DNA of 15,244 nt from Candidatus Methanofastidiosia archaeon (lineage in GTDB: Archaea > Methanobacteriota_B > Thermococci > Methanofastidiosales > Methanofastidiosaceae): contig PWMA01000004.1 of assembly GCA_003558335.1 (NCBI GenBank), positions 1 to 15,244 of the forward strand. The letters run 5' to 3'. Below the pieces are notes generated by a model, which saw only the letters and a program-made list of their open reading frames with translations, was not told where the DNA came from and ran no database searches. How positions within the stretch are numbered: the stretch's first letter is position 1; the number at the start of each line of letters is the position of its first letter. Position numbers and translations under genes: made by a program. This document shows, one piece after another, positions 6,964 through 13,538 of the stretch.

Positions 6964-8283
6964 GTGATAATAGGACTTGACGATACAGATTCAGTTAATG
7001 AAATGTGTACAACTTACATTGGAACTCTTATTGTAGAAGCTATCCGCGAAATTGATAGAAACTTGATTAAAGAGCCTCCAAAATTAATACGTCTAAATCC
7101 AAACAATCCTTACAAAACAAGAGGAAACGGGGCTGTGTCTATAATTGTTGTCGATTCATCTAAAGAGACTCTCGAAAAGATAAAATCTGTATCCTTTGAC
7201 ATAATACAAAGATACTCTGAATCAGGACATAATACAAATCCTGCAATAGTATTTCTCGATGAAGATGCAATCGACTCAGAACTTGAACTATTTGCCAAAA
7301 GAGCACTTCATGAAATACTTTCTATTGAAGAAGCTTTAACTCTCTTAGAAAAAATTGGAGCAGATTACAGATATATTGGAAATGGAAGAGGATTAATAGG
7401 CGCCCTTGCTTCAGCTGCATTGAAGATTCAAGATTTTTCGTATGAGTTAATAGTTTATAGAGATCACAATAAAAAAGGAGAAAAAATCGTCAGTGAATCT
7501 GGCGCAATGGAAATAGAAAGAAGATATTCTCCCAAAATTTTTTCAAGCTATGATTTTTATAATCATAGAATGGTTATTTCTCCACATTCTGACTGCCCTA
7601 TACTATATGGATTACGAGGCGAATCTCCAGAACTTTTATTTGAAGCTTCAAAACTTCTAAAGTCTGAACCCCCTCTTAAAAGAAATCTTTTCGTGACTAA
7701 CCAAGGTACAGATATGCATCTTGAAGAAAAGCGGATCGAAGAAATCTTACCATACTCTTCTGTAATAGTAGAGGGAACAGTTTCTAAAGGCCCCTATACT
7801 ATCTCAGGCGGCCATGTATTTTTTGAAATATACAATGGGGACAAAGTCCTTTGTGCAGCTTATGAACCTACTAAAGCCTTTAGAAATGTAGTGAGAACTC
7901 TTTGCAAAGGCGACAAGATTGTTGCATATGGAGGCGCTTTGGAAACTGAGCATGGACTCACTATAAATCTAGAAAAAATTGAACTAAAAGAGACTTCCGA
8001 TCTATACAAAAAAGAAAAACCCATATGTCCAGTCTGCAACAATAAGATGAAATCAATAGGCAAAGATAAAGGCTATCGTTGTAAGAAATGCCATACAAAA
8101 AATAAGGAAGCTTCTAAAATAATTATTGATAGAGATGTAAAACTTGGATTATATGAAGCGCCCATGTGTGCCAGACGTCACCTATCAAAACCATTGTTAC
8201 GCTATGGTAGAGAGAAAACATTTGAAGAAGAAAGATTTAAATTTGATTACTCAATGTTTAATATACAATTTGAAGGGATATAA
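6964..8283 (+). CDS. tiaS: tRNA(Ile2) 2-agmatinylcytidine synthetase TiaS
   Basis: TiaS uses ATP and agmatine to convert C34 of tRNA-Ile2 (anticodon CAU) to agmatidine, so that the tRNA reads AUA as Ile rather than AUG. The 439 residues match the family. Seen in order: the N-terminal IIGLDDTDS (2-10), the ATP/agmatine-handling core with RLNPNNPYKTRGNGA (44-58), an OB-fold tRNA-binding region (about 258-345), and a zinc ribbon with Cys355, Cys358, Cys373 and Cys376. The GTG start immediately precedes the conserved IIGLDDTDS, and a TATA box 25 bp upstream suggests a leaderless mRNA. Its TAA overlaps the next ATG by one base (TAATG). The substrate tRNA gene is not in this window. Confidence 0.96.
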   Translation: MIIGLDDTDSVNEMCTTYIGTLIVEAIREIDRNLIKEPPKLIRLNPNNPYKTRGNGAVSIIVVDSSKETLEKIKSVSFDIIQRYSESGHNTNPAIVFLDEDAIDSELELFAKRALHEILSIEEALTLLEKIGADYRYIGNGRGLIGALASAALKIQDFSYELIVYRDHNKKGEKIVSESGAMEIERRYSPKIFSSYDFYNHRMVISPHSDCPILYGLRGESPELLFEASKLLKSEPPLKRNLFVTNQGTDMHLEEKRIEEILPYSSVIVEGTVSKGPYTISGGHVFFEIYNGDKVLCAAYEPTKAFRNVVRTLCKGDKIVAYGGALETEHGLTINLEKIELKETSDLYKKEKPICPVCNNKMKSIGKDKGYRCKKCHTKNKEASKIIIDRDVKLGLYEAPMCARRHLSKPLLRYGREKTFEEERFKFDYSMFNIQFEGI

Positions 8284-9431
8284 TGTTTTTTACTGCATCT
8301 GAAGAAGAGATTAAATCAGGCAAAACTACTGATTTTTATTTTATTAATACTAAAAAGATCCTTGAAGAAAAAAATATATCTAAAAAAATCGTAGCTGAAG
8401 TCACTGTTTCTAGTCTACCAAATGATTACCGTTGGGGGATTTTTTCCGGACTTTACGAGCTACTAATGCTTCTTGAAGGACTGAACATCGATGTAATCGG
8501 GCTTGATGAAGGCTCTCTTTTCTATCCAATGGAGCCCGTTATTACAATAGAAGGAGATTACAAAGAGTTTTGTGAGCTTGAAACTGCTTTACTAGGATTG
8601 ATATGCCAGTCATCAGGCATCTCTACAAAATCAGCTAGACTAAAAAAACTCGCCGGAGAAAAACCAATATTTAGTTTTGGAGTAAGGAGAATGCATCCAA
8701 CAATATCTCCAATGATCGATAGAGCTGCTTATCTTGGCGGCATGGATGGATTTTCTTGCGTAGCCGCTGAAAAACTTATAGGAATAAAGTCTTCTGGAAC
8801 AATGCCTCATGCACTTTCCCTAATCCTTGGCAACTCAAAAGAGGCATTCATTGTTTTTGATCAGGTAATAGATTCAGACGTTCCAAGAATAATGCTGACT
8901 GACACCTTTTGCGACGAAAAAATTGAAGCATTGATTGCTGCAGATACAATAAAAAATCTTACAGGTGTAAGGCTTGATACTCCAGGCTCAAGGAGAGGAA
9001 ATATGTCAAAAATTGTTCAAGAGGTAAGATGGGAGCTTGATATAAGAGGGTATAAAGATGTGAAAATATTTCTTTCTGGCGGATTAGATGAAAACTCTCT
9101 TAAATCATTTAAAGATGCAGACGCTTTTGGCGTTGGAACTTCAGTCTCAAACTCTAAAGCAATTGATTTTGCACTGGACATTGTTGAAGTTGAAGGTAAA
9201 CCGTTTGCTAAAAGGGGAAAACTTGGTGGCAAAAAAACTGTTCTTAGATGTCCAAAATGTATGAGCGGAAAGATAGTTTACAAAAAAACTAGTGAAAAAT
9301 GCGACTGCGGACAAACAATGAAATCTGTACAGAAAAATTTAATGAAAAATGGAAAGATTTTAATTGATTTTCAAGATGTTGGTTATCTAAGGGCAAACGT
9401 CTTAACTCAAATAAAAAAAGTTGAGCTTTGA
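8283..9431 (+). CDS. Nicotinate phosphoribosyltransferase with C-terminal zinc ribbon
   Basis: NAD salvage enzyme: nicotinate plus PRPP to nicotinate mononucleotide. The 382 residues match the archaeal NAPRT/quinolinate-phosphoribosyltransferase fold. Recognisable stretches are FGVRRMHPTISPMIDRAAYL (about 137-156), GIKSSGTMPHALSLILG (about 168-184), and the barrel motifs RLDTPGSRRGN and IFLSGGLDENSL near the phosphate site. The C-terminus carries a small zinc ribbon, C323-x2-C326-x13-C340-x-C342, beyond the catalytic domain; I infer an archaeal accessory element. The ATG overlaps the tiaS stop, and its TGA overlaps the next ATG, so the three genes are very likely co-translated. The catalytic family is firm. 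Nicotinate rather than nicotinamide or quinolinate is inferred from overall resemblance. Confidence 0.88.
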   Translation: MFFTASEEEIKSGKTTDFYFINTKKILEEKNISKKIVAEVTVSSLPNDYRWGIFSGLYELLMLLEGLNIDVIGLDEGSLFYPMEPVITIEGDYKEFCELETALLGLICQSSGISTKSARLKKLAGEKPIFSFGVRRMHPTISPMIDRAAYLGGMDGFSCVAAEKLIGIKSSGTMPHALSLILGNSKEAFIVFDQVIDSDVPRIMLTDTFCDEKIEALIAADTIKNLTGVRLDTPGSRRGNMSKIVQEVRWELDIRGYKDVKIFLSGGLDENSLKSFKDADAFGVGTSVSNSKAIDFALDIVEVEGKPFAKRGKLGGKKTVLRCPKCMSGKIVYKKTSEKCDCGQTMKSVQKNLMKNGKILIDFQDVGYLRANVLTQIKKVEL

Positions 9432-9895
9432 TGAAGGTACTCTTAGCAACTGCCTGTGGTGGCAAAAAAAATATAGGCAAGAGGAGAGCATTGGATCTTT
9501 ATAAATCTTCAAGGATAAAAGCTGTCTACAATAGACGCAACGGAGCTGATTTTGCTGTTTTAAGTGCAAAACATGGACTCATATATCCTGACACATTGAT
9601 TAAAGAGTATGAAAAAATTCTTGATTCAAAAACAGCTAAAAAACTTTTACCCAAGGTAGTCGAATTTATTAAAAATTATGACTTTGTAGTTTTTTTTAAA
9701 GGTGGATCAAGGGAAGAGTACAGAAATTTAATAAAACAGGCATCTAAAGAGCTAAATAAACCAATAATCCTAATAGGAAATAGAAATCAGGAAGATATTG
9801 GTAAACTTGAAGAACTTTTATTGAAATGTACAAAAGGAGACTTGGTAGGAATTGAAAACATAGCACCTTCAGTTGAAATCTATAACATACCATAG
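9431..9895 (+). CDS. DUF6884/YaaA-like small protein
   Basis: A 154-residue protein of the DUF6884-like group. It shows the family pattern: an N-terminal beta strand with a turn ACGGKKN (8-14), RALDLYKSSR (about 18-27), and AVLSAKHGLIYPDT (about 42-55), followed by an alternating alpha/beta Rossmann-like half. The biochemical role is not known to me. Similar domains occur in many archaeal and phage proteins and resemble the peroxide-stress protein YaaA. ATG 9431 overlaps the upstream TGA (TGATG), so translational coupling to the phosphoribosyltransferase is likely. A TTG one codon upstream is possible but less attractive. The context (tRNA modification, nucleotide salvage) hints at nucleic-acid or nucleotide metabolism; that is inference only. 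Confidence 0.75.
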   Translation: MKVLLATACGGKKNIGKRRALDLYKSSRIKAVYNRRNGADFAVLSAKHGLIYPDTLIKEYEKILDSKTAKKLLPKVVEFIKNYDFVVFFKGGSREEYRNLIKQASKELNKPIILIGNRNQEDIGKLEELLLKCTKGDLVGIENIAPSVEIYNIP

Positions 9896-9900
9896 AAAAC

Positions 9901-9910
9901 TATTTTAAAT
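9901..9910 (+). promoter_or_regulatory. TATA box of priL
   Basis: TATTTTAAAT at 9901-9910 is centred about 25 bp before the priL ATG at 9931, in the 35-bp gap after the preceding gene. This suggests independent, near-leaderless transcription of priL. A weak GAGTGAT lies just before the ATG. Confidence 0.5.
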
Positions 9911-9930
9911 CACAGTTTTAGAGTGATTCT

Positions 9931-11445
9931 ATGAATCCTCTTCTCATAAATCCTTTTTTAGAGGAGGCTAAAGAGCACCTTGAGATTAGTTTTGATGATA
10001 TCTCTCAAGATCTCTTAGACTTTGGCATCAATAAAATTAAAGCCTTGTTAGACAGTACAGAAACTGATCTTACCAAAAAAAGAAAGTATCTGTTACCAAC
10101 AGGCGCTGATGAAGCAACTGATCTAGTATCATTTTATCTTTATTGCCAAGCGTTATCCAAAAGACCCTTTTCAAACGAGTCCCGACTTTTTGCTTCTATA
10201 AATTCTCAAATATATAAACTAAGACTGGCTGAAGCATTGATTATAGGAAAGGATAACAAAAAAACTAAAGAAGAGATTATTTCAGCTGTTAGAGAAGTGC
10301 TTGAGATAATACCTTTTCATATACCTGATATAAACAACATACTTGAATATAGGGTTAAAAAGGGAAAAGGGATCCCAACGGAAGAGCCATATTCAATGAT
10401 CAAAGAGATAGATCTTAAAATTACCGATGACATCCTAAGAGATTTAGAAAGAATGGGATTTTTTAAAATATCTGGCGAATCAAGAGATCCAAGACTTTTT
10501 CCAGAATATTATTTTATCAAGTGGACAGATGCTGAGACATTGGTAAAATATACCGATAGCTATATCTTAAAAGGCTATATACTTGTAGACAATAGCAAAC
10601 TTCTAAACGTCTTCATGAAAAAAATGGAGCAAAAAATCTTAAACTATATTAAAAGCACAACTGAAAAAACTAAAAATCTAAAAATACCAGTATATGATGA
10701 AATATTTAAAGAGATGTCTAAGATATCGGGAACACTTACAGAAATTGAGGTTCAATCAGAAGAGCTAAACCCTGAAGTTTACCCGCCTTGTGTCCTAAAA
10801 GCACTTTCTGGCGTTGGAGCAGGTGATAGAAACTACGCCATCACATTGTTTTTATCTTCGTTTTTATCTTACTCTAGACTCTTACCTTCTACTAAAATTT
10901 TCTCTAAAGATGAAAAACCTTCCCTCGATGAAACACAAATTAACATCTTGATAAATGAGGTAATACCTTTGATTATCTCTGCCGCGAACAAATGTAATCC
11001 ACCTTTGCTTGAGGATCAACCTCAAGAAGAGTTAAACATATACTATCACCTAGGATTTGGACTTGCTTACCCCACTTTAGATAACTTTGGTAGAAGCAAA
11101 TGGTATATACCCCCTGGATGTCAAAAGGTAAAACAAAATGCGCCAACACTTTGTGAGCCAGACAGTTTTTGCAAGACTTACTTTTATGAACTAACAAAGA
11201 AAGAGCTTCTTGAGAATATAAAGGGCCAAACAACAGGTGAGAAAATACTGCTTACCTTAAAAAATAGAATGAGGTCATTAAACGAGATAATTAAAGAAAC
11301 AGGGCTTCCAGAACAAGAAGTAAAAAAACAACTTTTAGCTTTTATAAAAAATAAAACTGTAGCTGCCAGAAGAATAAACAATCCATTTATGTACTACTTG
11401 AGAAAAAAACGTGCCCTTAAAAGAAAAGCAAAGATTGTCAAGTAG
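9931..11445 (+). CDS. priL: DNA primase large subunit PriL
   Basis: Large, iron-sulphur subunit of the archaeal/eukaryotic-type primase; with PriS it makes replication primers. An N-terminal helical domain with the typical LFASINSQIYKLRLAEALI segment (about 86-104) is followed by the Fe-S domain. Likely [4Fe-4S] ligands are Cys287 (in PPCVLKAL), Cys397 (GCQ), Cys408 and Cys414 (LCEPDSFC); Cys355 is an extra cysteine. At 504 residues it is longer than many archaeal PriL proteins (roughly 350-400). About 90 residues follow the last cysteine, including a winged-helix-like stretch (about 430-480) and a very basic tail. PriS is not in the window. Function is firm; the role of the extension is unknown. 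Confidence 0.93.
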   Translation: MNPLLINPFLEEAKEHLEISFDDISQDLLDFGINKIKALLDSTETDLTKKRKYLLPTGADEATDLVSFYLYCQALSKRPFSNESRLFASINSQIYKLRLAEALIIGKDNKKTKEEIISAVREVLEIIPFHIPDINNILEYRVKKGKGIPTEEPYSMIKEIDLKITDDILRDLERMGFFKISGESRDPRLFPEYYFIKWTDAETLVKYTDSYILKGYILVDNSKLLNVFMKKMEQKILNYIKSTTEKTKNLKIPVYDEIFKEMSKISGTLTEIEVQSEELNPEVYPPCVLKALSGVGAGDRNYAITLFLSSFLSYSRLLPSTKIFSKDEKPSLDETQINILINEVIPLIISAANKCNPPLLEDQPQEELNIYYHLGFGLAYPTLDNFGRSKWYIPPGCQKVKQNAPTLCEPDSFCKTYFYELTKKELLENIKGQTTGEKILLTLKNRMRSLNEIIKETGLPEQEVKKQLLAFIKNKTVAARRINNPFMYYLRKKRALKRKAKIVK

Positions 11446-11469
11446 ATAAAACGGTACAAAGGTAATAAG

Positions 11470-12228
11470 ATGAACTCTATTAAAAGAGTAGATAACGAGC
11501 GTCAATTATATACAAGATATAGGTGGGTTTGGGATATGATTTCAAGCCCCGAGGAGTATGAAAGCTTTTCTAAATATATTCTTCTAAAGATTAAAGAGCA
11601 TGAAACGCTTAAAACTTCAACATTACTTCATTTGGGTTGTGGTTCAGGATGCATTGATTACACTCTCAAAAATCATTATTCTATCACAAGCGTTGACTTA
11701 AGTGAAGATATGGTAAAAAGTGCTATACTAAAGAATCCAGAGTGCGAGTATTTAGTTGGCGACATGAGGACATTTAATCTCAATAGAAAATTTGATGCCA
11801 TCATACTTCCCGATTCAACTGCATATCTTCTTACAGAAACTGAAATCTACAGCATATTCAAAAATGCCAAAAATATGTTAAATAAAGACGGACTATTACT
11901 CGTTATGGTAGAGTATGATCCGGAATATTTTCCACAAAACAGAACAACAGTTGAGAAAGTTAGAAAAGACGATATAGAGTTGACTTTTATAGAAAATAAC
12001 TATGCAAAAGACTTGAAAGAAAATAGTTTCGAGGCAACTTTTATTTTTCTTATACGGAAAAAAGGCGAGTTAGATGCAGTTATGGATGTTCATAGAGCGG
12101 GACTTTTTAAAAAAGAGGTCTGGTACAATCAAATGGTAAAAGCAGGATTTAAAACAGAGTTGATCGAAGATGAAATACTAGGAGAGATAGCTCAAAAAGG
12201 GTCTTTTCTACTAATTGGAAAAATATAG
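11470..12228 (+). CDS. Class I SAM-dependent methyltransferase, substrate unknown
   Basis: A 252-residue Rossmann-fold methyltransferase. Motif I is LLHLGCGSGC (52-61), followed by the acidic strand-2 end SVDLSEDM (about 75-82), a YLVGDMRTF segment (about 95-103) for adenine contact, and motif IV-like IILPDSTAYLL (about 113-123). The C-terminal third (ENSFEATFIFLIRKKG, HRAGLFKKEVWYNQMVKAGF) is typical of small-molecule methyltransferases of this class, but the substrate cannot be named. It follows priL by 24 bp with a modest GGTAAT ribosome site before the ATG, so it may share the priL transcript. Its last 22 coding bases recur exactly at 14785-14806, beyond the next two genes. Confidence 0.85.
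   Translation: MNSIKRVDNERQLYTRYRWVWDMISSPEEYESFSKYILLKIKEHETLKTSTLLHLGCGSGCIDYTLKNHYSITSVDLSEDMVKSAILKNPECEYLVGDMRTFNLNRKFDAIILPDSTAYLLTETEIYSIFKNAKNMLNKDGLLLVMVEYDPEYFPQNRTTVEKVRKDDIELTFIENNYAKDLKENSFEATFIFLIRKKGELDAVMDVHRAGLFKKEVWYNQMVKAGFKTELIEDEILGEIAQKGSFLLIGKI
12202..12223 (+). repeat. 22-bp direct repeat, left copy (3' end of the methyltransferase gene)
   Basis: These bases encode the methyltransferase C-terminus SFLLIGK and occur again identically and in the same orientation at 14785-14806. The two copies flank the frhB-like and preA-like genes. The sequence is not low complexity. With one codon gap the similarity extends left into a GCT-x-AAA stretch. Confidence 0.85.
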
Positions 12229-12301
12229 AACGCACTTTATTGAGATACTATCTGAAAAAAGTACTACTTATAAAGATTTTATTCCAAAAGATACAAGAAA
12301 A

Positions 12302-12313
12302 TTATTTAAATAA
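12302..12313 (+). promoter_or_regulatory. TATA element upstream of the frhB-preA unit
   Basis: TTATTTAAATAA at 12302-12313 is the best TATA candidate in the 154-bp gap after the methyltransferase. It would start transcription near 12332, at the ATG of a 16-codon upstream reading frame, leaving a leader of about 50 nt before the frhB-like start. A second A/T run (12316-12326) is an alternative. The rest of the gap shows nothing else I can support. Confidence 0.45.
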
Positions 12314-12331
12314 AGGATATATATAGCAATC

Positions 12332-12382
12332 ATGCTTTTGTATATTTCATTTTTTAATACTATAAAAAATGGAGGAATATAA
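12332..12382 (+). other. 16-codon upstream reading frame abutting the frhB-like start
   Basis: ATG at 12332 is 25 bp after a TATA box and opens a short frame, MLLYISFFNTIKNGGI, ending in TAA at 12380-12382. That frame is the same as the frhB-like gene, whose ACG follows immediately. The Shine-Dalgarno of the downstream gene (GGAGG, 12371-12375) lies inside it. It could be a leader peptide; expression is unproven. Confidence 0.3.
12371..12375 (+). promoter_or_regulatory. Ribosome binding site deciding the frhB-like start
   Basis: GGAGG lies 7 nt before ACG 12383, the first codon after an in-frame TAA. The first ATG (12422) has only a GAGG-type match 12 nt upstream. The spacing matches that proposed for smc and scpA. 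Confidence 0.5.
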
Positions 12383-13534
12383 ACGGATCAGAATATAGTC
12401 AAAGAGGTTAGCTTCTCTAAGATGCTTAATGATCCCAGTGCACAAGTCGTAATTGTCGGAAATCCATGCCAGATTAATGGACTAAAGAAGGTAATGGCAT
12501 TGACAAAGGAGTTCCAAGAATTCTACAAAGATCGAGACACTGATTATCCACACTGGCCTAAAAGAGTTTTCTCTGTAGCTGTTTTTTGTATGGGGAACTT
12601 TTCTCCAAAAACTATACCAACTTATGTTGAAAATAATATCGGTCTACCCCTAGAAAAAGTAACAAAGATGAATATATCTAGCGAAGGATTTCGTGCCTAC
12701 ACTGATAAAAAAATAAGCTTAAGAAAAATACCAGAATTATCGAAGTATTTGAGGGGAAGCTGTAAACAATGCACAGATTTTATTGGTGATTTTGCAGACA
12801 TATCTGTAGGGAGCATTGGATCAGATTCGGGATGGTCAACGGTAATTTTGAGAACAAAACAAGCAAAAGATCTATTCAAAAAACTTGTAACTCAAGACTT
12901 TATCGAAGTTTCAAAAAATATCCATTCAGAGGATCTAAACAATACTATCGACCTTAAAAAAAATATAATTGCTAAAAATTCAATTAAACTTGCTCAAGAA
13001 AAGGGATTCAGTCTTCCATTTGTAGATTTAGAGCATGATGATGATTTGGAAAAATTTATTCAAAAAGGCCATAAAAAAGATTTTATGGATCTTGAAAAAG
13101 AGATTCTACAACCAGGTTTCTGTGTTGCATGTGGAGCATGCGCACTTGTATGTCCTTGTTACAACATAGAAATACTAGAAGATAATAGGCCTTACTGCAT
13201 TAGGGAATGTTTAGATAATTGTGGATGTTGTTATATTGCATGTCCAAGGACACATTCTTTTAAGAAAATACTACTGAAGGATCAAGAAGAACCTGAAATT
13301 TTTGCCGCAAAGGCCAAAAATCCTTCACCTTATAGTCAGGATGGAGGCATCATAACAGCCTTAATAGCATACAACCTTGAAAACAATATATTTTCAAAAG
13401 CTATAGTTGCCATCGCCGATTCGAGGTGGAGAGTATATTCTTTTATTACAAACGACTCATCATTCTTAAAAACTACAGCAGGTTCTAAATATGCTAGTAT
13501 TCCTCAATTATATGGATTAAAATTTGGTAGATGA
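12383..13534 (+). CDS. FrhB/FdhB-family F420 oxidoreductase-like protein with permuted domain order
   Basis: Homologue of the F420-hydrogenase/dehydrogenase beta subunit, an FAD and Fe-S protein that moves electrons to or from F420. The usual order is Fe-S motif, N-terminal domain, C-terminal domain. Here the C-terminal domain is first: IVGNPCQING (Cys29), FCMGNFS, CKQCTDF...ADISVG (Cys127, Cys130), GWSTVILRT. After a linker (about 190-240) come cysteines 247, 250, 253, 257, then 272, 276, 280, 283, 287 (two cluster motifs), and finally the N-terminal domain with SQDGGIITAL (Q319) and AGSKY (366-370). The protein ends 13 residues later, where a normal relative would run on into VGxPCQ. The length is 383 residues from ACG; ATG 12422 would give 370. 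It sits 4 bp before the preA-like gene. Activity as an F420 enzyme is inferred. Confidence 0.82.
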   Translation, partial: TDQNIVKEVSFSKMLNDPSAQVVIVGNPCQINGLKKVMALTKEFQEFYKDRDTDYPHWPKRVFSVAVFCMGNFSPKTIPTYVENNIGLPLEKVTKMNISSEGFRAYTDKKISLRKIPELSKYLRGSCKQCTDFIGDFADISVGSIGSDSGWSTVILRTKQAKDLFKKLVTQDFIEVSKNIHSEDLNNTIDLKKNIIAKNSIKLAQEKGFSLPFVDLEHDDDLEKFIQKGHKKDFMDLEKEILQPGFCVACGACALVCPCYNIEILEDNRPYCIRECLDNCGCCYIACPRTHSFKKILLKDQEEPEIFAAKAKNPSPYSQDGGIITALIAYNLENNIFSKAIVAIADSRWRVYSFITNDSSFLKTTAGSKYASIPQLYGLKFGR

Positions 13535-13538
13535 TTTA

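Noticed and set aside
12215..12313. 32-codon frame (TTG start) between the methyltransferase and the frhB-like gene
   Set aside because: It has no ribosome site, overlaps the methyltransferase end, and an alternative frame is open over the same bases. It could be residual gene material but is not supportable.
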